64,000 bases of DNA from Sphingobacteriia bacterium (GCA_011390785.1 JAABRR010000024.1:454-64453), one strand, 5' to 3'. Counted from the stretch's first letter, positions 17,077 through 26,936 are shown. The notes: generated by a model from the letters alone, not told the origin. Made by a program: numbers and translations.

Positions 17077-17367
17077 CTATGCACTAAATTTCCCAAGTTT
17101 TTCAAAAGTTTCATCCGTTTTCTTGATCATTTCCTGCAAAATTGCAGAATAATGGGCTTTTAAGGATTTTCCTTTTAAGCTTTCATCAGGATTATTTAAT
17201 CTTTGCATTAAATCATTCCTCATCCTAATAACATCTTCTATCAAAAGTTCGATCTTTTCTTTTTCTTCAGGGTTGTTTTGCTTTAAATGGTAATGTAAAA
17301 AACAGGTATCTATAACTTCGTCAGTAAGAAAATTAATATCTTTTTTGAGGTCTCGTTTATTTGCCAT
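17077..17367 (-). CDS. Small conserved hypothetical protein
   Basis: 96 residues from the ATG at 17367 (MANKRDLKKDINFLTDEVID). The track-length alternative to 17412 would overlap the DUF493 gene by 11 bases. The protein is soluble, helical and highly charged, with no signal peptide or membrane segment. The N-terminal block is one that occurs in small conserved Bacteroidota proteins, but no function is known to me. It sits 34 bases after the DUF493 gene and ends at a strong terminator, so it closes the FKBP-DUF493-hypothetical run. Confidence 0.65.
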   Translation of the reverse strand: MANKRDLKKDINFLTDEVIDTCFLHYHLKQNNPEEKEKIELLIEDVIRMRNDLMQRLNNPDESLKGKSLKAHYSAILQEMIKKTDETFEKLGKFSA

Positions 17368-17401
17368 TTGTCTGATTTTATTGATTTGTAAAGATAGTGA
17401 T

Positions 17402-17668
17402 TTATAAAGCAACTATTCTTTCAATGGAATATGCTTTTTTATAGATACTAATGATCTGATCACTATTATCCATTTGTTGTTTTGCTGTAATACTAACAAA
17501 TTTACCGGTTTTTGATTCCTTACGATAGATGGTTGCATCCTGATTAAAGAGTGCTTCTACCATAGCAATTTTCTCTATTTCTGCAGGCACTATAAATTTA
17601 AACATATAAACCAGCGGCCAGTTTTTATAAACATTAAGCTTTTCTTTTAACGAGTGAAATCTTTCCAT
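17402..17668 (-). CDS. DUF493 (YbeD-like) family protein
   Basis: 88 residues, the usual length of this family. Recognised from the segment WPLVYMFKFIVPAEIEKIA, then VEALF, a polar strand and GKFVSITAKQQM. It is a small alpha/beta protein with an ACT-like fold; in E. coli the relative is YbeD. No enzyme activity is known. The gene lies between the FKBP lipoprotein gene (29 bases) and the small hypothetical gene (34 bases) on the same strand, consistent with a short operon. Confidence 0.8.
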   Translation of the reverse strand: MERFHSLKEKLNVYKNWPLVYMFKFIVPAEIEKIAMVEALFNQDATIYRKESKTGKFVSITAKQQMDNSDQIISIYKKAYSIERIVAL

Positions 17669-17697
17669 GCTATTAATACGACAAGAGAAATTAATAA

Positions 17698-18180
17698 TTA
17701 CGTGCCAACATCAATTATTTCAAATTCGAAAATTAAAACAGCATTTCTTCGAATTCCACTTCCATAGGGTGGATAAGAACCATAACCCATTGCAGAAGGG
17801 ATAAAAAGCGTTCCTTTACCCCCATTTTTAAACAAGGGAATACCTACCCGCCATCCTAAAATTGTACTCTGAAGAGTAATTAATGCACCCTCATTATAAT
17901 CAAATATATCCTCATCTGTGTAATAACCGACATATCTCATTCTTAGTCGTGAAGTGAGAGTTGGGTTAAGACCTTCACCTTCTTCTTCCATAATATAAAA
18001 TAAGCCTGATTCATGTTCCATGGCAACATCCGAAAGGCCTTTTTCTTTAATGTACTCTAGAATTTCTTTACGGTCGTTGGCAGCAATGGCATCGGGGTCT
18101 TCACTGGTACACGAAATATTGAAGAATATAAAAGATAAAATAAATAAAAGATAGTAATTGATGTTATTATTAATTTGCAT
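17698..18180 (-). CDS. FKBP-type peptidyl-prolyl isomerase, lipoprotein
   Basis: 160 residues from the ATG at 18180; the longer frame to 18246 would put the signal sequence inside. Residues 1-24 form a lipoprotein signal with C24 in FNISC followed by acidic residues. The C-terminal FKBP domain (about 60-160) shows LRMRYVGYYTDEDIFDYN, GWRVGIPLFKNGGKGTLFIP and AMGYGS, ending FEFEIIDV. FKBP enzymes catalyse prolyl isomerisation and act as folding helpers; this one would be anchored at an envelope membrane. Some substrate-pocket positions differ from strong isomerases (W replaced near LQSTILGW), so activity may be low. First gene of a three-gene run. Confidence 0.85.
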   Translation of the reverse strand: MQINNNINYYLLFILSFIFFNISCTSEDPDAIAANDRKEILEYIKEKGLSDVAMEHESGLFYIMEEEGEGLNPTLTSRLRMRYVGYYTDEDIFDYNEGALITLQSTILGWRVGIPLFKNGGKGTLFIPSAMGYGSYPPYGSGIRRNAVLIFEFEIIDVGT

Positions 18181-18468
18181 TATTAAGTATTTGTTTGCTA
18201 AAAGTGAATTCAATAAATTTTTGGCAAAGATATTAATTAAAATCATGAGCCTGTCCTAAAAAGTCAAATTACCTGGCCATCATTAGAAATACATATATTC
18301 CAAACCGCATCACGGCCTTCACAAAAATTATTTCAAAAACTGGTAAAATACTATCTTTTAAACTACAGGAGCATTTCTTTGTTATGCTTATCTTAGTTAC
18401 ACTTAGGTTCACCACTTAAATAACCAACAAATAATAAAGCTTTCACTCAAATAAATGCATATTGATTT
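18181..18468. other. Divergent intergenic region between the FKBP gene and copA
   Basis: 288 bases with promoters pointing both ways. No ORF or RNA gene is evident. No clean TAnnTTTG box with a correctly spaced -33 element was found, and no obvious copper-regulator palindrome was seen upstream of copA. Confidence 0.4.
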
Positions 18469-20613
18469 ATGAATACCAACTCACTTAAGATAACAGAACT
18501 AAAGGTAGAGGGAATGAGCTGCACAAATTGCTCTCTTGGCATAAAGAAATCTCTTGAAAAAAAGGGATTTACTGATGTGTATGCCGATTTCACCACCGAT
18601 GAAGTACGATTTCAGACAGATGATGAAGCAATGGTTGCAAAGGCCATAAAAACTATTGAATCATTGGGTTATTCGGTTAGTAAACGAGTAACTGATGAAA
18701 CAACAGAAAAACAGCCAGAAAAGAAAAAGATTACCAGCATAGAAAAAAAATTCTACGTTAGTGCCTTTTTTACAATTCCGTTGATTCTAGCCATGTTTTT
18801 ACCCTTTAAGCTGTTACACAACGATCTTTTTCAACTTGCTTTAACCATCCCTGTTTTTTCAATTGGTTTCTGGCACTTTGGCCGCAGTGCATTTAATAGC
18901 CTTAGGGCAGGCGTTACCAATATGGATGTTTTGATTTTTTTGGGAAGTTCAGCTGCTTTTATCTACAGTCTTGTCGGAACCATTTATCAGCTTGGCCATG
19001 ATTATATGTTTTATGAAACATCGGCAAGTATTATCACCATAGTGTTACTGGGTAATATGCTAGAACACCGATCGGTAAAGAAAACCACCACAGCTATTGA
19101 CGAACTTACCCGGCTGCAAATATCCCGTGCCCAGCGTATAACCCAGGAAATGCACGAAGGCCAGGAATACATTGAAGAGGTAGATGCTTCTACATTAAGA
19201 ACCGGCGATCTGGTGTTGGTAAATACCGGTGACAAAATTCCTGTAGATGGTGAAATTTTCTGGGGCTATGGAAGTATTGATGAATCTATGGTTTCGGGAG
19301 AAAGTCTGCCTGTAGAAAGAGGGAAAAATGATAAAGTAATTGGAGGCACCATTCTGGAAAAAGGGACAATAAAAGTAAAAACCACTGCTACAGGTAAAGA
19401 AACTGTTTTATCGCAAATTATTGAAATGGTGCGCAAAGCCCAGCAAGACAAACCTCAACTTCAAAATCTGGCCGATAAAATCAGTGCTGTATTTGTTCCT
19501 GTGGTAGTTCTTATAGCTCTTACTACCTGGTTGGGGTGGTGGTTAGGAGCCGGTATTGAGTTTAAAAGTGCTCTGATGCGTGGTATTGCAGTTTTGGTAA
19601 TTGCCTGCCCCTGTGCTCTCGGACTGGCCATTCCCACAGCAGTTGTAGTGGGTCTGGGCAGAACAGCCAAAAATGGAATTCTGATAAGAGGTGGTAGTAC
19701 ATTCGATAAATTCCACCAGATACAAAAAGTTATTTTCGATAAAACAGGAACTCTTACAACAGGCCGGTTCAGAGTAAAAAATCTTGAAGTTTTCGGCGGA
19801 AAAACACAGGAAAGTATTGTTGTGCTGCTTTACAGCATGGAAAAACATTCTTCCCATCCCATTGCAAAATCAATAGTAAAAGAATTTAAAGGGTCTGAAC
19901 CCATTAGTTTTGCCTCTGTTGAAGAAGAAAAAGGAATTGGATTAACTGCAAAGGATAAAGATGGTAATGAATTTAGGTTGGGATCTTACGAATTTGTCAG
20001 AGACCTTACCAGCGACAATACGCATAGTATATATCTTACCATGAACAATAAACTGATCGGTTGGCTCGATATTGATGATGAAGTAAAACCTGAGGCCAGA
20101 CAAGCTATAGATTTTTTAAAGAAAAGAAACATCACTCCTGTTTTATTAAGTGGTGATAGGGAAAACAAATGTCGTAAAGTTGCTAAAGAACTGGGTATAG
20201 AAGAGATTTATTATGAGAAAAGACCCGATGAAAAACTGCATATCGTTGAGCAATTATCTGCTAATTACAAAATTGCCATGGTAGGAGATGGAATTAATGA
20301 TGCCCCGGCCCTTGCCAAATCATTTTTGGGTATAAGTATGAGCAATGCAACTCAAGTAGCTGTAAAATCAGCAGAAGTTGTATTATTGAAAGGAAACCTG
20401 AATTTGCTTTCCAAGACTTTTGCTTCTGCTCAAGCCACAAGACGAACCATTAAGGAAAATCTGTTTTGGGCATTTATCTATAATGTTATGGCTATTCCGC
20501 TTGCTATTACAGGTATTCTTACACCCATGGTAGCTGCGGCAGCCATGGCCCTTAGTGATGTTGTTGTGGTAGGAAACTCAATCAGACTAAAAAAGAGAAA
20601 GCTTTCAGAATAA
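18469..20613 (+). CDS. copA: Copper-exporting P1B-type ATPase
   Basis: 714 residues. One N-terminal heavy-metal-associated domain with GMSCTNC (about 16-22). Eight membrane segments follow the usual P1B order. The metal-site motif CPC is in ACPCALGLAIP (about 379-381). The phosphorylation motif DKTGTLT has D424, and GDGINDAP starts at about 606. A SHPIA-type motif is present as HSSHPIAKSI, and TGES is present as SGES. These features indicate a Cu(I) exporter of the inner membrane. The gene stands alone; no copper chaperone or CsoR/CueR regulator is nearby. It ends at a hairpin shared with rho. Confidence 0.95.
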   Translation: MNTNSLKITELKVEGMSCTNCSLGIKKSLEKKGFTDVYADFTTDEVRFQTDDEAMVAKAIKTIESLGYSVSKRVTDETTEKQPEKKKITSIEKKFYVSAFFTIPLILAMFLPFKLLHNDLFQLALTIPVFSIGFWHFGRSAFNSLRAGVTNMDVLIFLGSSAAFIYSLVGTIYQLGHDYMFYETSASIITIVLLGNMLEHRSVKKTTTAIDELTRLQISRAQRITQEMHEGQEYIEEVDASTLRTGDLVLVNTGDKIPVDGEIFWGYGSIDESMVSGESLPVERGKNDKVIGGTILEKGTIKVKTTATGKETVLSQIIEMVRKAQQDKPQLQNLADKISAVFVPVVVLIALTTWLGWWLGAGIEFKSALMRGIAVLVIACPCALGLAIPTAVVVGLGRTAKNGILIRGGSTFDKFHQIQKVIFDKTGTLTTGRFRVKNLEVFGGKTQESIVVLLYSMEKHSSHPIAKSIVKEFKGSEPISFASVEEEKGIGLTAKDKDGNEFRLGSYEFVRDLTSDNTHSIYLTMNNKLIGWLDIDDEVKPEARQAIDFLKKRNITPVLLSGDRENKCRKVAKELGIEEIYYEKRPDEKLHIVEQLSANYKIAMVGDGINDAPALAKSFLGISMSNATQVAVKSAEVVLLKGNLNLLSKTFASAQATRRTIKENLFWAFIYNVMAIPLAITGILTPMVAAAAMALSDVVVVGNSIRLKKRKLSE

Positions 20614-20656
20614 CCGAATGTGAGATAATTCAATATAGACGTTAATGTAAAAAAAG

Positions 20657-20684
20657 CAAAGGGCTGCCAATTTGCAGCCCTTTG
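20657..20684. terminator. Hairpin terminator between copA and rho
   Basis: An 11-bp perfect stem (CAAAGGGCTGC at 20657-20667 with its complement at 20674-20684) and a 6-base loop. It is flanked by an A run on the left and a short T-rich stretch on the right. It lies between the convergent copA and rho genes and can serve both; the A run upstream gives a good U tract for the minus strand (rho). Confidence 0.8.
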
Positions 20685-20734
20685 TAATTTGAGTTCCTGA
20701 ATGTTAAGAATTCTGTTTTCTGAACCTGTATCCT

Positions 20735-22765
20735 TTATCCATTCATCGAAAGAAGGAACTCTTCATTCGTTTTTGTATAGCGCATTTTATCCAAAAGGAA
20801 TTCCATGGCTTCAACCGGTGTCATATCTGAAATAAATTTACGCATAACCCAAACCCTGTTCATCATATCCTTATCCATAAGAAGATCTTCACGTCGGGTT
20901 CCTGATGCTACAATATCAATAGATGGGAAAATACGTTTGTTGGAAATTCTTCTGTCGAGCTGGAGTTCCATGTTACCGGTACCTTTAAACTCTTCAAAAA
21001 TTACTTCATCCATTTTCGATCCGGTATCAATAAGTGCTGTTGCAATAATTGAGAGTGAACCACCATTTTCAATATTACGGGCTGCACCAAAGAAACGTTT
21101 GGGCTTATGCAAAGCGTTGGCATCAACACCACCAGAAAGTACTTTCCCGGAAGCCGGAGCAACGGTATTAAATGCACGGGCAAGACGTGTAATAGAATCG
21201 AGCAGAATAACTACATCATGGCCACATTCAACCATTCGCTTAGCTTTCTCAAGAGCTATACCTGCTACCTTTACGTGTCTGTCGGCAGGTTCATCGAAAG
21301 TACTCGAAATTACTTCTGCCTTCACATTGCGTGCCATTTCAGTTACCTCTTCAGGGCGCTCATCGATAAGCAATACAATTAAAAATACTTCGGGATGGTT
21401 GGCAGCAATAGCATTGGCAATATCTTGAAGAAGAATTGTTTTACCTGTTTTGGGCTGAGCTACAATCAAACCACGTTGTCCCTTACCAATTGGAGCAAAC
21501 AAATCAATTACCCTTGTGGAAACATTAGACTGTGAGTGGCCCGTTAGTGAAAACTTTTCTTGTGGGAAAAGTGGGGTAAGAAAGTCAAAAGGTACCCGAT
21601 CTCTGACGGCTGCCGGATCTCTACCATTAATTTTTTCAACCTTGATTAATGGAAAATACTTCTCATTTTCTTTAGGAGGTCTTATTCCCCCCTGAACGGT
21701 ATCTCCTGTTTTTAAACCAAACAACTTTATCTGGCTTTGAGATACATAAATATCATCTGGGGAGTTAAGATAATTATAATCAGAAGACCTTAAGAATCCA
21801 TATCCGTCAGACATAATTTCCAAAACACCTTCAGCATTAATAATACCTTCAAACTCATAAACCAACTCCTTTTGGCGAGGTTCAGGTTTAGTATTATTAT
21901 TGCCATTAGAATCTTTTCTGTTTTGAGTATTCTGTCCTTGATTTTGGCCCTGACCTTGATTTGATTTATAGTTTTGGTTTCCTTGTGGAAAGTTTTTAGA
22001 ATTGTTTTCCTGCTGGTTTCTCTCGTCTTTAACGAAATTTCTTTTGGGTTGATTTTGTGTGTGATCAATTCTTTTTTCACGACCTTTATCAGCTTCCAAA
22101 GGCTCGTTGTTTCCACGATTTTCCTTATTCTCAATACCAGCAGCTGTTTTTCGTATTTCAGGTTCCTTAGAAGGCTCAATATTTTTTGTTGGATCAGTTT
22201 TTTTTATGGGTTCAGATGGCTTGATAGAAGATATACTTTGTTTTATCGGACTGGCAGCAGCCAAAGAATCTGAATCAGAAAATCTCGATGTATTTGCCAT
22301 CGAATTTGTTTTAATAGCCGGATGTTGAAAAGGCAATTCGAAAGTCAAATCAATATCTTTGATCAAATCGTCCGAAGATTTCGTTTTAGTGTTTATATTT
22401 TTATCTTCTTTTCTTTTGTTCGGGCGCGCCTTATTATTGTTACTTTTTTTTCCTGATATAGCTTTCTCAGTAGAATTCTCCTGAGAAACTGTTTCCTTCT
22501 TTGGCGCAGACTGTTCTGCTATTGTGCTGGATGCAACGGGTCTTTTTATATCAGAAACAGGATTATTGGGTTTTCTTGTTCTGGGTCTGCTTGATCGTTT
22601 CTCTTGATTAACCAATTCTTTTGGCGGATTAATAGCTTGTGCATCAAGAATTTTAAAAATCAATTCTTCTTTCTTGAATGAATCAACCTTTCTCACATCA
22701 TATTGCTTGGCAATATCTTTCAACTCCGCAAGAAGTTTACTTCTGAGTTCTTCAATTTCGTACAT
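20735..22765 (-). CDS. rho: Transcription termination factor Rho with long disordered insertion
   Basis: 676 residues, far longer than the roughly 420 of E. coli Rho. The first 50 residues form the Rho N-terminal helical domain. Residues about 50-295 are a low-complexity Lys/Asn/Gln/Ser-rich stretch (including [15 protein letters not shown]) with no fold. The RNA-binding cold-shock-like domain ([20 protein letters not shown]) and the ATPase domain follow: Walker A QPKTGKT at about 436-442, [12 protein letters not shown], and [22 protein letters not shown] near the end. Rho is a hexameric RNA helicase that ends transcription. Such insertions are known in Bacteroidota Rho. A possible long leader precedes the gene. 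The divergent neighbour is DUF4293, a frequent partner in this phylum. Confidence 0.97.
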   Translation of the reverse strand: MYEIEELRSKLLAELKDIAKQYDVRKVDSFKKEELIFKILDAQAINPPKELVNQEKRSSRPRTRKPNNPVSDIKRPVASSTIAEQSAPKKETVSQENSTEKAISGKKSNNNKARPNKRKEDKNINTKTKSSDDLIKDIDLTFELPFQHPAIKTNSMANTSRFSDSDSLAAASPIKQSISSIKPSEPIKKTDPTKNIEPSKEPEIRKTAAGIENKENRGNNEPLEADKGREKRIDHTQNQPKRNFVKDERNQQENNSKNFPQGNQNYKSNQGQGQNQGQNTQNRKDSNGNNNTKPEPRQKELVYEFEGIINAEGVLEIMSDGYGFLRSSDYNYLNSPDDIYVSQSQIKLFGLKTGDTVQGGIRPPKENEKYFPLIKVEKINGRDPAAVRDRVPFDFLTPLFPQEKFSLTGHSQSNVSTRVIDLFAPIGKGQRGLIVAQPKTGKTILLQDIANAIAANHPEVFLIVLLIDERPEEVTEMARNVKAEVISSTFDEPADRHVKVAGIALEKAKRMVECGHDVVILLDSITRLARAFNTVAPASGKVLSGGVDANALHKPKRFFGAARNIENGGSLSIIATALIDTGSKMDEVIFEEFKGTGNMELQLDRRISNKRIFPSIDIVASGTRREDLLMDKDMMNRVWVMRKFISDMTPVEAMEFLLDKMRYTKTNEEFLLSMNG

Positions 22766-22973
22766 GAATAAATTGGATTAAAAAAAAATAAATTTCGACT
22801 TTATTGTAAAACAAAATTTTACCGGGTAATTAAATCATCAACCAAAAACTAAAATAGCAAAACCATAAAACAAAAGTTTTCGCAGGGGGCGAATCTTTGA
22901 ATGGTAAAGTTGAAGATTGTTGGTTTATAATTATCGAAAAATCAAAGAATAAATCACTGAAGGAATTATCGTG

Positions 22974-22981
22974 CAAATATA
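22974..22981 (-). promoter_or_regulatory. Possible -7 box of a rho promoter
   Basis: On the minus strand this reads TATATTTG, an exact TAnnTTTG match. It would place the rho transcript start near 22965, giving a leader of about 200 bases. No good -33 element was found at the expected distance, so this is tentative. The rest of 22766-23146 (381 bases, AT-rich) holds no gene. Confidence 0.35.
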
Positions 22982-23097
22982 GTCAATTTAACCGATTTGA
23001 AAAAAATATATTGCAAAAGGGTGCTTTTTTTAAAAAAAAATATTCCGTTATCAACTAAAGGAACTCCATAAATTATTAATAAGCCAGGTAATTTATC

Positions 23098-23105
23098 TAT
23101 TTTTG
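23098..23105 (+). promoter_or_regulatory. -7 box of the DUF4293 gene promoter
   Basis: TATTTTTG is an exact match to the Bacteroidota -7 consensus. It lies 41 bases before the ATG at 23147. No clear TTG at the -33 position. Confidence 0.5.
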
Positions 23106-23146
23106 CAGTTTAAAGCTCTTAATTTTTAATATTTAAACAAAAAATT

Positions 23147-23614
23147 ATGATTCAAAGAATTCAAACCATTTATTTGTCGTTGGTTTTCATTTTTGGTCTT
23201 CTTTTTCTCTTTTTACCCATGGGCCACCTGGAAATAGCAGATATGGTATACAAGATAAAATCATGGGGTTTGGTAGCAGAAAATATTTCATTCGAATTTC
23301 AATCTCCAGGCCTGTATATGATATCAATTATTGTTCTCTCTATTGTAATAATGATTTTAACCATTTTAACCATTTTACGATATAAAAGGCGTTTACAGCA
23401 AATTCAATTTGGCAAACTTAATATTCTTTTACATGTTGGATTGGTAGTACTGTCATTTTTCTATCTTGACACATTTCAGCAATACAATTCCGGAAATTTC
23501 TCTTATGGTGTTGCCATTGTTATGCCTTTGATATCAATGATATTAATTTTATTAGCCAACCGTGCCATCAGAAAAGATGAGAATCTTGTTCGATCGGCAG
23601 ACAGATTAAGGTAA
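23147..23614 (+). CDS. DUF4293 membrane protein
   Basis: 155 residues with four predicted membrane helices: about 5-27, 52-78, 84-105 (after a basic KRRLQQ segment) and 118-140. The N-terminus MIQRIQTIYLSLVFIFGLLF is the family hallmark. The protein is conserved in Bacteroidota and is often encoded next to rho, as here, where the two genes are divergent. No function is known. The gene is followed by a hairpin terminator at 23662-23693. Confidence 0.85.
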   Translation: MIQRIQTIYLSLVFIFGLLFLFLPMGHLEIADMVYKIKSWGLVAENISFEFQSPGLYMISIIVLSIVIMILTILTILRYKRRLQQIQFGKLNILLHVGLVVLSFFYLDTFQQYNSGNFSYGVAIVMPLISMILILLANRAIRKDENLVRSADRLR

Positions 23615-23661
23615 CAAACCAAAAAACAACTTACTGTTGAATTTTTTTAAGATTTGAATAA

Positions 23662-23693
23662 AAAGCCTGTAATCAGTAAAATTAACAGGCTTT
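23662..23693. terminator. Hairpin terminator after the DUF4293 gene
   Basis: A 9-bp stem (AAAGCCTGT / ACAGGCTTT) with a 14-base loop and T-rich 3' side (TTTATTTTATTT). Lies between convergent genes and could also act on the minus strand for the racemase operon. Confidence 0.65.
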
Positions 23694-23763
23694 ATTTTAT
23701 TTAAAGACTTCCAAACGACCTTTTTTAAAGACAACTTTTGATAGTTACTTAAACAGATTTGTG

Positions 23764-24837
23764 TTATTCAACAAGTTTCTTTGATATATAATCAGAATTG
23801 AATAGCCCCAGAGCCCCCATATATTTCATTTTGAATTTTATAACATCGCCTACCTTATATTTTCTGGGATTTTTTCCCAGATCAATAACAACAATATCAG
23901 AACTTGCACCTGCAATTTTAACACTACTATCTGTCGGGATAAGAAAATCGGTTGAGATATCGAGTAACCCAAAATCAAGTAGTGCCCGCCATGTTTTTTT
24001 ACCGTAGTCATCCTGGTTTACTTCAAACATTTCACCAGACGGATTTTCAGCCAGTTCCCCTTCGGGTACAATTGGCTTTTCAAGGAGTTCAATAATTTCT
24101 GCATAAAGGTTTATTACATCATCGCGCATGCCTTTAATTGATTTCCCGGTAACAAGATTATTACCAAAGAAAAGGGTCTCTCCTACCCTAAAATGGTTGA
24201 TTCCTTTAGGGAGTTGCTTTTTCTGAATCATGGGAATCACCACTGACGAACCGCCGGTAATCCACTTTATTTTTCGGTTAAATTTTAGTTCAATAATTTG
24301 CTTGTACAAGCTGAGCTGAACCATTTTATCATGAGATGGCATAACGCCATAAAGACAATTGAAATTGGTGCCGAAGCCTACTACTTCAATATTAGGCAAT
24401 TCAAAAACTTTTTCGTAAAATGCAACAAGATTTTCTCCAAGAACCCCTTCGCGCAAATCGCCCATTTCAATCATAATGATTACACGATGCAACTTTTGTT
24501 GTCTTCCAGCTTCTATGGATAAAAGCCTAAGCGTTTCAAGATCAGAATTAAAACTAACATTCGCATACTTTATTACTGAAGCTAAACTTTTGCGTGGCGG
24601 GGGCTTAATATAAACGGTATTAACATCTGGATTAATCGATTTAATCTTTTTTAAATTGCTGATTCGTGAATCCATCAATTCAGTCGCACCCATATTAATA
24701 AGCTCTTTAAGAAAAACTTCATTCCCACACAAAAGCTTACTTACTATACCCCATTCAATTTTATTTTCTTCAAAAAAATTCTTTAAGAAATTAAAATTCT
24801 GGCGAAGTTTCTTACTACTTATGGTTAATTCGGCCAT
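23764..24837 (-). CDS. Alanine/ornithine racemase-family PLP enzyme
   Basis: 357 residues with the alanine-racemase N-terminal TIM-barrel fold. The PLP lysine is K34 in GIVSKLLCGN. Other signatures are EMGDLREGV, VGFGTNFNCLYGV, TGGSSVVIP (phosphate-binding) and HFRVGETLFFGNN. The C-terminal beta domain is short. This family includes the clostridial ornithine racemase and uncharacterised amino-acid racemases; the substrate cannot be decided here. No ornithine aminomutase gene is nearby, so ornithine fermentation is not supported by context. It starts 10 bases after the GNAT gene and is the last gene of a three-gene operon with a sodium symporter. Confidence 0.85.
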   Translation of the reverse strand: MAELTISSKKLRQNFNFLKNFFEENKIEWGIVSKLLCGNEVFLKELINMGATELMDSRISNLKKIKSINPDVNTVYIKPPPRKSLASVIKYANVSFNSDLETLRLLSIEAGRQQKLHRVIIMIEMGDLREGVLGENLVAFYEKVFELPNIEVVGFGTNFNCLYGVMPSHDKMVQLSLYKQIIELKFNRKIKWITGGSSVVIPMIQKKQLPKGINHFRVGETLFFGNNLVTGKSIKGMRDDVINLYAEIIELLEKPIVPEGELAENPSGEMFEVNQDDYGKKTWRALLDFGLLDISTDFLIPTDSSVKIAGASSDIVVIDLGKNPRKYKVGDVIKFKMKYMGALGLFNSDYISKKLVE

Positions 24838-24847
24838 CTTTTTCCTA

Positions 24848-25288
24848 TTAACGGTTTAAACGCATTTCAAGATATTTACTGGTAAATCCAAGTTTTTCGT
24901 AAAGGAACCTTGCCGGATTATTTGGTTCTACGTGTAGCTTTATACTCCCCTCTGCCTTGTCGAAGCATTTAAGCATTAATTCTTTTCCCAATCCTTTGCC
25001 TCTGTAGTCTTTATGAACAGCAATATAAACAAGAATATTCTCAGGAATATAGCCTGCCATACCTGTTTTATTAATTACCACAGCCCCGGTAATCCCATGT
25101 TCCTCATTTTCAGAAACAAGGATAAAACCGCCAAACTTTTTCTTATCATCCATGGCAAAATTGATACAACTTAGAATGGCATGGTGTTCATCGCCAAATT
25201 CATCAAGATGCTGAAAAAGAAAATCAGCAATTTGGGTTTTTCTCTTATCGTTTATATTGTCTTTTGGGTAATAAAAAGTATAATTCAT
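24848..25288 (-). CDS. GNAT-family N-acetyltransferase
   Basis: 146 residues. Acetyl-CoA binding motif A is seen as YIAVHKDYRGKGLGKELMLK, with the R/Q-x-x-G-x-G/A pattern in RGKGLG. The C-terminal half ends with the NNPARFLYEKLGF motif B region typical of GNAT enzymes. The substrate is unknown. It sits between a sodium:solute symporter gene (52 bases upstream) and the racemase gene (10 bases downstream), so acetylation of an amino acid or amine handled by these two is a reasonable inference but not shown by sequence. Confidence 0.85.
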   Translation of the reverse strand: MNYTFYYPKDNINDKRKTQIADFLFQHLDEFGDEHHAILSCINFAMDDKKKFGGFILVSENEEHGITGAVVINKTGMAGYIPENILVYIAVHKDYRGKGLGKELMLKCFDKAEGSIKLHVEPNNPARFLYEKLGFTSKYLEMRLNR

Positions 25289-25340
25289 TGTGTTTAGTAT
25301 TAAGGATGATTAAATATAATATGAAAATTTATTTTAATGA

Positions 25341-26789
25341 TTAATTACTTCTAACAATGGCTGATTTAAATTTCAATTTGTTAAGAATAACAAAAGTAAT
25401 TGCGGCCAAAGCGAGGCCAAAAACGTTAGCATCGAGATCTAACGGAAGTTTAACTTGTGATACAATTAATAATATTGTTGTACCTCCACCCAGCAACATT
25501 GCCCAAAAAGCTGCCACGGAACTTGCATTCTTCATAAAAATCCCTCCCAATACCGGTATAAATAGTCCGGAAACCATAAAGGCATATGAATACAGCATCA
25601 GCTCCAGTACATTTGGCATTACAGAAGCCAGCAATACAGCCAGAACTCCTAAAATCATTGTAAATATTTGAGATACCAGCAGAAAAGATTTATTTGATTT
25701 TGGCATTTTAAACCACTTACCGCATATATCAGTTAGAAAATTTCCGGAAGATGCCATCAAACAGCTATCTGCCGTTGACATTATGGCAGAAAAATAAGCA
25801 GCCATCATTAACCCCATAAATCCAACGGGTAAAACCGATCTCAATAAAAGGGGCAAACCCTTTTCTTCATCAAGAATATCAGTTGGAGCAAAACCCAGCT
25901 CAATAAACATACCCTGTTCAAAAGCTACCCGGGAAAAAAGCCCCAGGGTAACTCCCATAAAGGCCATAATGGGGTACTCAAAAAAGCCGGCAATAATCCA
26001 TGCCTTTTGAGCTTGTTTTTTATCCCTTGCGGCATAAATACGTTGATAAAGAGTCATACCCACAAACCAGATAGGAATGATTGTTACAGTCCAGTATACA
26101 ATTTGTTGCCATGTAATATTAGTAAGACTGAAAAACTCAGGAGGTAAAATTTCTTTAATGCTTTCCATTCCTCCAATACTGAAGTACGCAAACGGAATTC
26201 CAATGAAAATTAAGCCAACCATCAATATTATCCACTGTATTGTATCGGTATAAATAACGGCTTTAATTCCTCCCATGGCAGTGTAGGCAACTACAATAAT
26301 ACCCATTACAATCAGTGCAGTTTGCATGTCTACATTAATAAACGTTGCTGAAGCCAGTTTTGCCCCTGCCAATATCTGACTACTGGTAAAACCTAAATAT
26401 CCTATACCTGAAATTATTCCTGCAAGCATAGCCACCCTTGGGTTGTAAAAATGACCCAAAAGTTGAGGAAAAGTGTAAAACTGCTTAAATTTTTCGATAG
26501 CTTTTACCCTTGGTATTAGAATAACTGCGCTCAACCAGGCACCTATCAAACCGGTAAAAAGCATCCACGAACCCGATAAACCCATTATAAAACCCAATCC
26601 GCCCAGTCCAATGGAGAAACCGCCCCCAACATCAGTAGCAACCACTGATAAACCGATATGCCAACTTCCGATTTTTCGGCCTCCTACATAATAATCTTCA
26701 ACACCTGTATTTTTGAAAAGGAACCAGACTCCTATTCCAAGAACAACGAGCATGTAAAAAACGAAAATAATTATGTCGATAAAAGGCAT
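25341..26789 (-). CDS. Sodium:solute symporter (SSS family)
   Basis: 482 residues from the ATG at 26789, which matches the usual start of the family just before helix 1 (MPFIDIIIFVFYMLVVLG). An ATG at 26828 and a TTG at 26846 would add up to 19 residues. About 13 membrane helices. Family signatures: EDYYVGGRKIGSWHIGLSV, then DVGGGFSIGLGGLGFIMGLS, and SAIMSTADSCLMASSGNFLTD. The sodium-site region is intact. The solute is not predictable. Co-transcription with a GNAT enzyme and an amino-acid racemase suggests an amino acid or related compound. It is the first gene of that operon and divergent from the radical SAM gene. Confidence 0.9.
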   Translation of the reverse strand: MPFIDIIIFVFYMLVVLGIGVWFLFKNTGVEDYYVGGRKIGSWHIGLSVVATDVGGGFSIGLGGLGFIMGLSGSWMLFTGLIGAWLSAVILIPRVKAIEKFKQFYTFPQLLGHFYNPRVAMLAGIISGIGYLGFTSSQILAGAKLASATFINVDMQTALIVMGIIVVAYTAMGGIKAVIYTDTIQWIILMVGLIFIGIPFAYFSIGGMESIKEILPPEFFSLTNITWQQIVYWTVTIIPIWFVGMTLYQRIYAARDKKQAQKAWIIAGFFEYPIMAFMGVTLGLFSRVAFEQGMFIELGFAPTDILDEEKGLPLLLRSVLPVGFMGLMMAAYFSAIMSTADSCLMASSGNFLTDICGKWFKMPKSNKSFLLVSQIFTMILGVLAVLLASVMPNVLELMLYSYAFMVSGLFIPVLGGIFMKNASSVAAFWAMLLGGGTTILLIVSQVKLPLDLDANVFGLALAAITFVILNKLKFKSAIVRSN

Positions 26790-26936
26790 TAAATTTGATT
26801 TCCTGTTTTGAGCGGTAAAAGTAGTCATTTTGGTTTGAAGAGCCAAGTTAGCAGTATAATAAACTGACTATATGATACATACGCATGATAAAAGTTATAC
26901 TACAAATGTTTAATTTTAAAATATTATAAATAATAA

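Noticed and set aside
20805-21428. 207-codon plus-strand frame opposite rho
   Set aside because: Covered by the conserved Rho ATPase domain on the minus strand; no domain or start signal of its own.
23764-24837. Ornithine fermentation locus
   Set aside because: The racemase fits the ornithine racemase family, but ornithine aminomutase and related genes are absent.
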